Under the pieces are notes generated by a model. It was not told where the DNA came from. It did not search any database and saw nothing but the letters and a program-made list of their open reading frames with translations. From Rhizobiales bacterium Ga0077545 (GTDB lineage: Bacteria; Pseudomonadota; Alphaproteobacteria; Rhizobiales; Methylopilaceae), in contig LNEV01000001.1 in the NCBI GenBank assembly GCA_001464335.1, forward strand, positions 1-64,000: a stretch of DNA of 64,000 nt, read 5' to 3'. A program made the position numbers and the translations under genes. Shown piece after piece: positions 33,876-42,065 of this stretch (position 1 is its first letter; each line of letters begins with the position of its first letter).

Positions 33876-35468
33876 ATGTTGCAGACGACGCGGAGCTATA
33901 ACGGGATGGTGGTGGCACCCCACCATCTGGCGGCGGAGGCCGGGCTCTCGGTTCTCAGGGACGGCGGCAACGCGATCGAGGCCATGATCGCGGCGGCCTC
34001 TACGATCGCGGTCGTCTATCCCCACATGAACGGGCTCGGCGGAGATGGTTTCTGGCTCATCGGCAAGGCGGGCAGCCGACCGATCGGGATACGGGCCTGC
34101 GGCCGGGCGGCTGCGGGTGTGAGCCGCGACTGGTATGAACGCACGGGGCTGACAAGCATTCCCTCCCGCGGGCCGCTTTCGGCGATCACCGTGGCGGGCA
34201 CAGTCGCGGGGTGGGACAAGGCGCATTATCTCAGCCGGGCGCAATACGGCGGCCGGTTGCAGATGTCGCGCCTGCTGCAGGATGCAATCCGCTATGCCTG
34301 GGAAGGCATCGCCGTCCCGCACACGCTGCATGCCAATGCGAAGAAAAAGCTGGGCGAATTGCGCGATATTCCCGGCTTCGCAGAGACCTATCTGGTCAAC
34401 GGAGAGCCGCTCGCCGTGGGCAGCCGCTTTCGCCAGCCGCAGCTTGCGGAAACTCTGACACGCCTGACGCGGGCGGGTCTGGCGGACTTCTACCAGGGAG
34501 AAATCGCGCATTCGCTTGCGGCGGATCTTGAAAAGGTCGGGAGCCCCATCCGCCTTGAAGACCTTCAGCGGCATGAAGCCGTCGAGGTCGAGCCTCTTAG
34601 CGTCGACGTTGCCGGGCACACCGTGTTCAATCTGCCGCCGCCGACCCAAGGCTTGGCTTCGCTTCTGATCCTCGCATTGTATGGGCGAAATCCGGCGGGA
34701 GAGGCCGATGCTCCCGATCACATTCATCGCCTTGTCGAGGCGACCAAGGCTGCGTTCCGGATTCGCAATTCGCATGTGACAGATCCGGACTACATGAAAG
34801 TGTCTCCCGAGCCGTTTCTCGACGCGGGCGCCATCGAGACGCTCGGCGCGGGCCTCTCGGCCGATCGCGCGACGCCATGGCCCGATGCTTCAAAGCCGGG
34901 CGACACGGTGTGGCTGGCGGCAACGGACCGGAACGGGCTGAGCGTCAGTTTCATTCAGAGTATTTACTGGGAGTTCGGCTCGGGCGTCGTGCTGCCCGGC
35001 ACGGGCATCACCTGGCAAAATCGCGGCATGAGCTTTGATCTCGACGCCGATGGACCCAACGCGCTCGAGCCGGGGCGTTTGCCGTTCCACACGATCCAGC
35101 CTGCCATGGCCGAGCTGCGCGACGGGCGCTTCATGGCCTATGGAACCATGGGCGGCGAAGGGCAGCCGCAGACGCAGGCCGCAATTTTTTCCCGTCACGT
35201 TCTGCACGGTCAGGATCTGCAGAGCGCCGTGACGGGACCACGCTGGCTTCTCGGCCGAACCTGGGGCGAGGAGAGCACCAATCTGAAGATCGAGAACAGA
35301 TTCGATGCCGAGGTCATCGAGAATCTGCGCGCCCGCGGTCATGACATTCAAGTTGTCGGCGCCTTCGAGGAAATGATGGGGCATGCGGGTGCCATCGTGC
35401 GTCACCCGAGCGGCCTTCTGGAAGGCGCGTGCGATCCGCGCAGCGACGGCGCTGTCGCCGCACGGTAG
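33876..35468 (+). CDS. hpxW: Gamma-glutamyltransferase-family amidohydrolase, HpxW-like (oxamate)
   Basis: A 530-residue Ntn-hydrolase of the gamma-glutamyltranspeptidase family. N-terminal motifs MVVAPHHLAAEAGLSVLRDG and VYPHMNGLGGDGFWLI are followed by the autoprocessing site: Thr344 in GDTVWLAATDRNG is the predicted nucleophile exposed by self-cleavage. No signal peptide is seen, unlike periplasmic GGT. The cytoplasmic location, length and position next to oxamate-carbamoyltransferase genes point to HpxW, which hydrolyses oxamate to oxalate and ammonia. The family call is firm; the oxamate specificity rests on context. Confidence 0.65.
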   Translation: MLQTTRSYNGMVVAPHHLAAEAGLSVLRDGGNAIEAMIAAASTIAVVYPHMNGLGGDGFWLIGKAGSRPIGIRACGRAAAGVSRDWYERTGLTSIPSRGPLSAITVAGTVAGWDKAHYLSRAQYGGRLQMSRLLQDAIRYAWEGIAVPHTLHANAKKKLGELRDIPGFAETYLVNGEPLAVGSRFRQPQLAETLTRLTRAGLADFYQGEIAHSLAADLEKVGSPIRLEDLQRHEAVEVEPLSVDVAGHTVFNLPPPTQGLASLLILALYGRNPAGEADAPDHIHRLVEATKAAFRIRNSHVTDPDYMKVSPEPFLDAGAIETLGAGLSADRATPWPDASKPGDTVWLAATDRNGLSVSFIQSIYWEFGSGVVLPGTGITWQNRGMSFDLDADGPNALEPGRLPFHTIQPAMAELRDGRFMAYGTMGGEGQPQTQAAIFSRHVLHGQDLQSAVTGPRWLLGRTWGEESTNLKIENRFDAEVIENLRARGHDIQVVGAFEEMMGHAGAIVRHPSGLLEGACDPRSDGAVAAR

Positions 35469-35496
35469 AAGTTCTTTTTTCGTGTCTCTCGTGCCT

Positions 35497-35526
35497 GCGC
35501 CGGATCTCATGGTCCGGCGCTTTTTT
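35497..35526 (+). terminator. Rho-independent terminator after the HpxW-like gene
   Basis: GCGCCGGA (35497-35504) and TCCGGCGC (35513-35520) form a perfect stem followed by six T (35521-35526). It separates the HpxW-like gene from the next operon, which has its own promoter. Confidence 0.85.
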
Positions 35527-35595
35527 GTTTCTGCGCAATCGCTTGACCAGGGTGTGAGAGCGGCGACCGGGCCGCTCGAAAGAAGGTCGAGGCGA

Positions 35596-35624
35596 TTGAC
35601 AAAGTAAGAAACTTCTTACTAAAT
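35596..35624 (+). promoter_or_regulatory. Promoter with embedded palindromic operator for the allG-allF operon
   Basis: A perfect -35 TTGACA (35596-35601) is followed by AGTAAGAA-AC-TTCTTACT (35603-35620), an 8-bp perfect inverted repeat lying between the -35 and a weak -10 (TAAATT, starting 35620). The core GTAA-N8-TTAC recurs at 33834-33849. This placement is ideal for repression by the neighbouring TetR protein. Confidence 0.65.
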
Positions 35625-35656
35625 TTTCGTCGACGATGATTGGATGGAGTTCGAGG

Positions 35657-35845
35657 ATGGCCGAGCTTGAGGAATCTCCCGCAGCACAGCTGCTCAAGGC
35701 TGACGTGAAGGTGGTCAATGTCGGGCTCGAAGGGTTCGTCAAGGATCTCGAGGATTGCGGCATCGGCGTGGTGCATCTCGACTGGGTTCCGCCGGCCGGC
35801 GGCGACCCGGAGATGGCGGCGCTCCTGGCAAAGCTTGGCGTGTGA
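35657..35845 (+). CDS. Stand-alone FdrA C-terminal domain (62 residues)
   Basis: A 62-residue protein with KVVNVGLEGFVKDLEDCGIG and VVHLDWVPPAGGDPEMAALL. From memory, E. coli FdrA ends in the same kind of segment (VINIGL..F...VVH..W.PVAGG...LL). The FdrA/AllF homologue encoded downstream here lacks it and stops near residue 502. I therefore read this as the FdrA C-terminal domain split off and placed first in the operon. GGAG precedes the ATG. It is 10 bases ahead of allG. It probably completes the AllFGH complex. Confidence 0.75.
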   Translation: MAELEESPAAQLLKADVKVVNVGLEGFVKDLEDCGIGVVHLDWVPPAGGDPEMAALLAKLGV

Positions 35846-35855
35846 GGACATCGCG

Positions 35856-37106
35856 ATGAAGCTGATCGAAGACGCGAACAAGGAAGCCCTGAAGCGCATA
35901 CTGGAGGCCGAGCCGAAGCTGCTCGACGTGATCCCGGCGCGCGAGGCGATCAAAGGGCTCAAGGAGCGGATGATCCTTCATTCCGGGCCGCCCATCACCT
36001 GGGATCGTATGTGCGGGCCCATGCGCGGCGCCGTCGCCGGTGCAATCGTGTTCGAGGGCTGGGCACCGGATCTTGCCTCGGCCGAAAAGCTCGCGGCAGA
36101 CGGGGGCATCAAGTTCCATCCCAATCATCATTTCGATGCGGTCGGCCCGATGACCGGCATGACCACGGTCTCGATGCCGGTGTTCGTCGTCGAGAACGCC
36201 CGGTTCGGAAACCGTGCCTACTGCGCCATCAACGAGGGTCTTGGAAAGGTCATGCGCTTTGGCGGCAATGACGAGACCGTGCTGGCGCGTCTGCGCTGGC
36301 TGCGCGACGTGTTCGGGCCGGAAATGTCGAAGACGCTGCGGCTTCTCGGCAGCGTGGAGCTGAAATCCATCGTCGCACGCGGACTTTCGATGGGCGATGA
36401 GCTTCATCAGCGCAATGTGGCCTGTTCGAGCGTGTTCCTGCGCGAAGTCGCACCGGCGCTGGCGCGTGTCTCGACCGACAAGGAAGTCCTCGCGGAATGC
36501 CTGGGCTTCATCGCAAAGAACGACCAGTTCTTCTTGAACATTGCCATGGCCATGGCCAAGACCATGACCGACCCTGCCAAGGGCATTCGAGGCTCGACTG
36601 TCGTGACGGCCATGTGCCGCAACGGAACCGAATTCGGCGTTCGCGTCAGCGGAACCGGAGATCGTTGGTTCACGGCTCCGGTCGAAATGCCGGAAGGTCT
36701 GTACTTCCCTGGCTATTCCGAGAAAGACGCCAATCCCGATATGGGCGACAGCGCGATTGTGGAAACCGTGGGGCTTGGTGGCTTTGCAATGGCGGCCTCG
36801 CCGGCTGTCGCCGGCTTTGTGGGGGCGGGCTCTCCCTCGTCCGCTGCGAACTTCACCAAAGCCATGGGCGAAATCACCGTCAGCCAGAATTCAGAATGGA
36901 CGATCGCGGCCATGGATTTCGCGGGCGTTCCGACCGGTATTGACGTGCGTCTCGTCGTCGAAACAGGCCTCCAACCAACCATCAACACGGGCATTGCCCA
37001 TCGAGAGCCGGGCGTCGGGCAGGTTGGCGCAGGTGTCGTCAAGGCACCCATGGGCTGCTTCACGCAGGCCGTCCGGGCCATTGCGAAGGATTTGGGGGTG
37101 TCATGA
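35856..37106 (+). CDS. allG: DUF1116 protein, oxamate carbamoyltransferase subunit AllG-like (YlbE)
   Basis: A 416-residue DUF1116 protein, homologous to E. coli YlbE/AllG: ITWDRMCGPMRGAVAGAIVF, FHPNHHFDAVGPMTGMTTVS, GDELHQRNVACSSVFLREV and the C-terminal GIAHREPGVGQVGAGVV. With AllF and AllH it forms the carbamoyltransferase that phosphorolyses oxalurate to oxamate and carbamoyl phosphate. The ATG at 35856 is taken because the longer frame overlaps the small upstream gene. It overlaps allF in ATGA. Confidence 0.82.
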   Translation: MKLIEDANKEALKRILEAEPKLLDVIPAREAIKGLKERMILHSGPPITWDRMCGPMRGAVAGAIVFEGWAPDLASAEKLAADGGIKFHPNHHFDAVGPMTGMTTVSMPVFVVENARFGNRAYCAINEGLGKVMRFGGNDETVLARLRWLRDVFGPEMSKTLRLLGSVELKSIVARGLSMGDELHQRNVACSSVFLREVAPALARVSTDKEVLAECLGFIAKNDQFFLNIAMAMAKTMTDPAKGIRGSTVVTAMCRNGTEFGVRVSGTGDRWFTAPVEMPEGLYFPGYSEKDANPDMGDSAIVETVGLGGFAMAASPAVAGFVGAGSPSSAANFTKAMGEITVSQNSEWTIAAMDFAGVPTGIDVRLVVETGLQPTINTGIAHREPGVGQVGAGVVKAPMGCFTQAVRAIAKDLGVS

Positions 37107-38611
37107 GCACGTTCATTCTGAATGAAATCCGCAAGGGATTTTATCTCGATTCGGTTGCGCTGATGCGCCTGTCCCGACAGATCGCCGCCTCGCCTGGTAT
37201 CGCCGAGGCCGCGCTGATGATGGGCACGCCGTCGAATGTCGCGATCATGCGAAACGCCGGCATTTTGAAGGACGGAAAAACCGACGCGCAGGGCAATGAT
37301 CTTGTGATTGCCATGCGTGCGGACAGCGAGGCGGCGGCCCGCGCCGCGCTGACCGAGGCGGAGAAGGAACTCGACAAGCCGAAGACGCAGGCCGACGGCG
37401 CAAGCGCCTGGCGCCCGCGCAGCATTGCCGCGGCGGTCGCAGGCGTGGATGGGCTCAATCTCGCCCTCATCTCGGTGCCGGGAGATTTCGCGGCGGCGGA
37501 AGCCCGCAAGGCGCTGAGCCGCGGCCTTCACGTCATGATGTTCAGCGACAATGTCTCGATCGAAGATGAAAGGTCGCTGAAGGAGCAGGCGCGCGAAAGC
37601 GGTCTTCTTATGATGGGTCCCGATTGCGGCACGGCGGTCATCGGCGGTGCGCCGCTTGCGTTTGCCAACAGGCTGAAGCGTGGCGGCGTCGGCATCATCG
37701 GTGCGTCCGGAACCGGCACGCAGGAAGTCTCCTGCCTGATCTCGGAAGCGGGCGAGGGCATCTCCCATGCCATCGGCGTCGGCGGGCGCGATCTGAAAAA
37801 GGACATCGGCGGGATCACTACGCTGATGGCAATCGATGCGCTTGATCAGGACAGCGCAACGGAGCGTGTGGTGCTGATTTCGAAGCCGCCGCATCCCGAT
37901 GTCGCCAAGGTCGTCATCGACCGGATTTCGAAGAGCCCGAAGCCGTACACGGTGTGCTTCATCGGCGCCGATTCCGCGGATTTGCCGTCCAATGCCACAT
38001 TCGCGCCAACTCTGAAGGCTGCCTCCGAAGCAGCCCTCGGGCGTGCCATCGTCAACGACGGTTTCGATGTGAAAGTCGAGGCAAAACAGCTTGCGCCTCG
38101 TAAAGGAGCAAGCCGGATCGAAGGTCTGTATTGCGGCGGCACCTTGTGCGCCGAAGCGCAGGTCATTCTGAAGGCGGGCGGCCGGCAAGTCGCATCGAAC
38201 GCAGCGATCCCCGGTGTCCCGGATTTCGAGCACGCCGACGCCAAGGGGCGTGAGCGGATCATCGATCTCGGTGCGGATGAATACACGAAGGGAAAGCCGC
38301 ATCCGATGATCGATCCGTCCGTGCGCGACGATGCCATTCGTGCCGCACTCAAGGACCCACCGATCGCTGTGGTGCTTGTCGACCTCGTCATCGGCTACGG
38401 CGCTCATGCCGATCCTGCCGGGCATCTTGTCGAGACCGTCGCGGACCGCGGACCGGATGCGCCGCACATCGTGGCCTCCGTGTGCGGCACCGAACAGGAC
38501 CCGCAGGTTCGCTCCGAGCAGGCACGCCGTCTCCGGGCTGCGGGTATTCACGTTGCCCCCTCCAATGCCGATGCGTGCGAACTCGCATTGGCCATCGTCA
38601 ATCGCACATGA
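37103..38611 (+). CDS. allF: FdrA family protein, oxamate carbamoyltransferase subunit AllF-like
   Basis: A 502-residue FdrA homologue with two succinyl-CoA-synthetase-like Rossmann units: VMMFSDNVSIEDERSLKEQA, MMGPDCGTAVIGGAPLAFAN, VGIIGASGTGTQEVSCLISE, GEGISHAIGVGGRDLKKDIG and YTKGKPHPMIDPSVR. Acts with AllG and AllH on oxalurate. Compared with E. coli FdrA (about 555 residues) it lacks roughly the last 50, which appear as the separate protein at 35657-35845. Followed 10 bases later by carbamate kinase. Confidence 0.82.
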   Translation: MSTFILNEIRKGFYLDSVALMRLSRQIAASPGIAEAALMMGTPSNVAIMRNAGILKDGKTDAQGNDLVIAMRADSEAAARAALTEAEKELDKPKTQADGASAWRPRSIAAAVAGVDGLNLALISVPGDFAAAEARKALSRGLHVMMFSDNVSIEDERSLKEQARESGLLMMGPDCGTAVIGGAPLAFANRLKRGGVGIIGASGTGTQEVSCLISEAGEGISHAIGVGGRDLKKDIGGITTLMAIDALDQDSATERVVLISKPPHPDVAKVVIDRISKSPKPYTVCFIGADSADLPSNATFAPTLKAASEAALGRAIVNDGFDVKVEAKQLAPRKGASRIEGLYCGGTLCAEAQVILKAGGRQVASNAAIPGVPDFEHADAKGRERIIDLGADEYTKGKPHPMIDPSVRDDAIRAALKDPPIAVVLVDLVIGYGAHADPAGHLVETVADRGPDAPHIVASVCGTEQDPQVRSEQARRLRAAGIHVAPSNADACELALAIVNRT

Positions 38612-38621
38612 GGAGCAGGTC

Positions 38622-39584
38622 ATGGGTACGGTAGGACAGGTGCCGCGTCGTCTTGTCATCGCGATCGGCGGAAATGCGGTTCATCCCGAGGATATTGCAG
38701 GCACGTCCGAAGAGCAGAAAGATGTGGCCAACAAGACGGCCCTGTCTCTTCTGCCTCTCGCAGAGGGCGACAACGATCTTGTCATTACGCATGGCAACGG
38801 GCCGGTCGTCGGCAAGATCATGATGCGCCAGATGCTGACGATGAACCGCATCCCCCCGATGTCGATGGATATCTGTGTCGCCCACAGCCAGGGCGGTATC
38901 GGATACCTCCTGATGCAGGCCATCGAGAACGCGTTGCGCGAAAAGGGAAACCCGCGCCATGTCGCAAGCCTTCTCACGCAGGTGGAAGTCGATCCGGACG
39001 ATCCGGCGTTCGAGAACCCGACGAAGTTCGTCGGCCCCTTCTTTTCCAAGGACGAGGCCGAAAAGATCACCGCCGAGTTGAACTGGCTCATGCGCGAGGA
39101 TTCGGGGCGTGGCTGGCGCCACGTCGTTCCGTCACCGAAGCCGCGGCATGTCTGCGACATTTCTCTCGTCGATGCGCTGGTGAAGCGTGGCACGATCGTG
39201 ATCGCAGGCGGTGGCGGCGGCATCCCGGTCGTGCGCAACGCGCAGGGAATACGTACGGGTGTTCCGGCGGTCATCGACAAGGATCTGACGTCCGCGCACA
39301 TTGCCAATGTGCTTGGAATCGAGGATCTGCTGATTTTGACTGCCGTCCCGCGCGTTGCGGTCAATTTCGGCAAGCCCGATCAGCGGGAGCTCGGCGAGGT
39401 CTCGCTCGCGGAGCTCAAGGCCTATCACGCCGAAGGTCATTTTCCGCCCGGCAGCATGGGGCCGAAAGTGGATGCGGCCATACGTTTCCTCGAAGGCGGA
39501 GGAAAGCGCGCCATCATCAGCCATCTCGATCATGCCGTGCCTGCGCTGCGCGGAGAGACCGGCACGCATATCGTGGCGAACTGA
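38622..39584 (+). CDS. Carbamate kinase
   Basis: A 320-residue amino-acid-kinase-family protein: RLVIAIGGNAVHP at the N-terminus, VITHGNGPVVGKIMMRQ, GGGGGIPVVRNAQGIRTGVP, VIDKDLTSAHIANVLGIEDL and FPPGSMGPKVDAAIRFLEGG near the C-terminus. It transfers phosphate from carbamoyl phosphate to ADP, giving ATP, ammonia and CO2. Placed right after AllF it would use the carbamoyl phosphate made by AllFGH, the role of AllK (YbcF) in E. coli rather than of arginine deiminase ArcC. AGGAG precedes the ATG. Confidence 0.93.
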   Translation: MGTVGQVPRRLVIAIGGNAVHPEDIAGTSEEQKDVANKTALSLLPLAEGDNDLVITHGNGPVVGKIMMRQMLTMNRIPPMSMDICVAHSQGGIGYLLMQAIENALREKGNPRHVASLLTQVEVDPDDPAFENPTKFVGPFFSKDEAEKITAELNWLMREDSGRGWRHVVPSPKPRHVCDISLVDALVKRGTIVIAGGGGGIPVVRNAQGIRTGVPAVIDKDLTSAHIANVLGIEDLLILTAVPRVAVNFGKPDQRELGEVSLAELKAYHAEGHFPPGSMGPKVDAAIRFLEGGGKRAIISHLDHAVPALRGETGTHIVAN

Positions 39585-39588
39585 CGGA

Positions 39589-40440
39589 GTGCTGGCCGCC
39601 CGCACAATCGGCGCGCAGGCACGCATGGCGCTCTCCGGGAAAACCGGAGAGGTTGCTGCCGTGTTCAGGCGGTCGTTCTATGTGCGCATCGACGGATTGT
39701 GGGCGTGCTGCGGCGGCGCCGATCTGGGGTGCGGGCCTCTGAACGTTCTCATGGACGTTCCGCCCAACATTGACTGGCGGGCTGCTGTCGGCGCCGGCGG
39801 GGACGTCGAGGTCTGTGGAGGGTGCCTGCACCTTCCGCATGGACAGCAGATCCGGATCGACACGGCGCAGCTTTGGGTCCCCCCGCAACCTTCTGCCTGG
39901 TCACCCGAGAGCGCGCGGGCCGGTCTGAGAATGCTCGAACGGTTGCTGGGGCACACAGAAATTCCGGTCGGGGGGCTGGGATGCTTCGCCCGTAAGACGG
40001 CTCGGCCCGAAACGGATGTGGCGCGTTTCGCGCAAGCGCCCATAGAGGAGTTTTCCTCCTGGCTGAAAAATCGGCCTGCCGAACAGCCGGACGTCGCGCA
40101 CCTGCTCGGACTTGGTCCGGGTCTGACGCCCGCCGGCGACGATTTCATCGCGGCTGCCCTGGTTACATTGCATGCAATCGGCAGAAACAACGAGAGGGCC
40201 GCTTTGTTTCGGTCGGTCGCCCCGGCTCTCGACATCGCCACAACGGCCATCAGCGCCGCCCATCTTCGCGGTGCCGCCGACGGAGAAATGTCTGCGACGC
40301 AACATGAAATTCTAAGTGCGCTTCTGTCGGCGGAGGACGCTCCCCTTGCGATGGCGCTCCGGGACCTGCCTCTGGATCACACCTCGAACTGGGATGGCCT
40401 TGCCGGCATTGCGAGGACACTTCGCGCCCTTTTCGACTGA
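39589..40440 (+). CDS. allH: DUF2877 protein, oxamate carbamoyltransferase subunit AllH-like (YlbF)
   Basis: A 283-residue DUF2877 protein. The family signature GLGPGLTPAGDDFIAAALVT corresponds to GKGPGLTPSHDD in E. coli YlbF. It also has a C-terminal helical part (TTAISAAHLRGAADGEMSAT). The start is uncertain: GTG 39589, just after the carbamate kinase stop, or ATG 39625; neither has a strong SD, suggesting translational coupling. It completes the AllFGH set. A GntR gene follows after 102 bases. Confidence 0.75.
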   Translation: MLAARTIGAQARMALSGKTGEVAAVFRRSFYVRIDGLWACCGGADLGCGPLNVLMDVPPNIDWRAAVGAGGDVEVCGGCLHLPHGQQIRIDTAQLWVPPQPSAWSPESARAGLRMLERLLGHTEIPVGGLGCFARKTARPETDVARFAQAPIEEFSSWLKNRPAEQPDVAHLLGLGPGLTPAGDDFIAAALVTLHAIGRNNERAALFRSVAPALDIATTAISAAHLRGAADGEMSATQHEILSALLSAEDAPLAMALRDLPLDHTSNWDGLAGIARTLRALFD

Positions 40441-40542
40441 CGGGAGCGGCCGGCACGCGGATGTGGTTGCAATCGGAAACGAGGATTGTCTACAAGATGG
40501 TGCATGCGGCGGCCGCCGCACTCACTCACATCGCAGTCAGAC

Positions 40543-41331
40543 ATGTCGAAGGCTTCCGGCAAGACGAAGAAGGACGATCGCATCAGCAGCATTTGCGAGG
40601 CGCTGCGTCAGGCGATCATAGAACAAGCTCTGAAGCCGGGAACCAAATTGCCGGAGGATGCTCTCGGCGAGCGGTTCGGCGTCGGGCGCACGATCGCGCG
40701 TCAGGCGCTGGCGCAACTTGCCTCCGAGGGGCTGGTCGATCACAAGCGGAACAAAGGCGCCGAGGTTGCGACCCCGAGCTGGGAGGAAGCGCGGGATCTG
40801 TTCGATCTACGCATGAGCCTTGAGAGGCTCGTCGTGTCGCGGCTTGCCGGAAATCTCACAAAAGAGCAGATCGCGGCGCTGCGTCAGCACATCGCGAAGG
40901 AAGATGCGGCGCGAAACACGCGCGAAGCGATCTCCGTCAGGCTCGCGACGGAGTTTCACACGATGCTCGCGGAGATGACGGGCAGTCCCGTTCTTGTGCG
41001 CTATGTCCAGGAAATATGCAGGCGTTGCGGCCTGACGCTCACGCTTTATGCACGCCCGCATTCGTCCGATTGTGCAATCAATGAGCACATCGAAATTCTG
41101 GACGCACTTGAGAAGGGAGACGCGGATGCCGCTGCGCGCATCATGCACCACCATCTCGAAGAGGTCGCCAATCGCGCCCTGATCTCGCCGGTCAACACGC
41201 ATGCTCCGAGCCTGATGGATATTCTTGCGCCCTATGCCGCGGTTGAGGAGGCAGAAAGCGGTGCGAAGGTCTCTCAGATGGCCGGAAAAGCGGTCAACGG
41301 GCACCGCCGCCGCAAGTCCAGCCCTGCCTGA
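40543..41331 (+). CDS. GntR-family regulator (FCD type)
   Basis: A 262-residue GntR/FadR-subfamily regulator. Winged HTH at residues 10-75 (SICEALRQAIIEQALKPGTK, LGERFGVGRTIARQALAQLA), then an FCD all-helical ligand domain with probable metal-binding His residues (EFHTMLAEMTGS, INEHIEILDALEKGDADAAA, MHHHLEE). A TGCATGC half-site lies 36 bases before its ATG, and a full GCATGCA-N5-TGCATGC palindrome lies upstream of the ABC importer; both are candidate targets. Confidence 0.85.
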   Translation: MSKASGKTKKDDRISSICEALRQAIIEQALKPGTKLPEDALGERFGVGRTIARQALAQLASEGLVDHKRNKGAEVATPSWEEARDLFDLRMSLERLVVSRLAGNLTKEQIAALRQHIAKEDAARNTREAISVRLATEFHTMLAEMTGSPVLVRYVQEICRRCGLTLTLYARPHSSDCAINEHIEILDALEKGDADAAARIMHHHLEEVANRALISPVNTHAPSLMDILAPYAAVEEAESGAKVSQMAGKAVNGHRRRKSSPA

Positions 41332-41395
41332 AGGCGTTCCGTAGGTACGCAGGCGCGGGGGCGACGCCGTTGAAGGCCGGCGCCGCCGATCCGCC

Positions 41396-41818
41396 TCAGG
41401 CCTCGATCCCGTTCTTGGTCAGAAGACGCTCGGCGCTGTCGTTCCAGACATCTTGCGACGCGATCAATCCGTTGCGGACGACGAACCGGTCGACATAGCG
41501 GTTGCCTTCAAAGGGCGTTCCATCCGGCCATTCGCCGTAGAGCGTGCCAAGGCTGTAGACGACCGTCTCCCGGATGCCGGGAACGGTCTCGAACCGGTCC
41601 ATCTTCTTCTTCACCCACTTGTACCGACGCGCGTTGAAACCGGTCGCGCCTGTGGGGCTGTCGAATTTGCGCCCTCCCGTGAAGGTCAGTTCGAATCCCG
41701 GCGCGACATATTTGGCCGCGGCAACGGGATCTGGGATCATGTGGGTTTCAAGATAAATGCGGACCGTTTCCGTGTCCTTGGCCGCATCGGCCGGGCGATC
41801 GAGTGTGTCCATTGTCAT
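41396..41818 (-). CDS. NTF2-like (SnoaL) protein
   Basis: A 140-residue cytoplasmic NTF2-fold protein: TVRIYLETHMIPDPVAAAKY, GFELTFTGGRKFDSPTGATG and WPDGTPFEGNRYVDRFVVRN. GGAGGGC precedes the ATG at 41818. It is divergent from the ABC importer operon, sharing the palindromic operator region. SnoaL-like proteins often catalyse isomerisation or dehydration of small molecules; a role on the imported substrate is inferred. Confidence 0.7.
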   Translation of the reverse strand: MTMDTLDRPADAAKDTETVRIYLETHMIPDPVAAAKYVAPGFELTFTGGRKFDSPTGATGFNARRYKWVKKKMDRFETVPGIRETVVYSLGTLYGEWPDGTPFEGNRYVDRFVVRNGLIASQDVWNDSAERLLTKNGIEA

Positions 41819-41922
41819 GCCCTCCTTCAATTTCAAAGCCTTAGCCGGAAGCGGAGGAAGCATCTGCATTCTCCTGTCGACCCCGACCTCAAAACAACTT
41901 TACACTAGACGACGATAAAATC

Positions 41923-41941
41923 GCATGCATTAATTGCATGC
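41923..41941. promoter_or_regulatory. Candidate GntR operator between NTF2-like and importer genes
   Basis: GCATGCA (41923-41929), TTAAT, TGCATGC (41935-41941): 7-bp perfect inverted repeat. A half copy, GCATGCA, is at 42016-42022. Located in the divergent control region, 125 bases ahead of the importer start. Confidence 0.55.
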
Positions 41942-42065
41942 ATAAAAAGTGGGGAAACGCGGCACTGTACGTCTCGTAAAGAAGACTATCAGTGTGTGCA
42001 AAAAAAATAAAAGTGGCATGCAGTTTGCAAAACGGCTTGCCTCACAGCGCACAAGGAGGAATTCC

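Noticed and set aside
38622-39584. Carbamate kinase as part of an arginine deiminase pathway (arcC)
   Set aside because: No arginine deiminase, ornithine carbamoyltransferase or antiporter gene is nearby; the AllFGH context explains it better.
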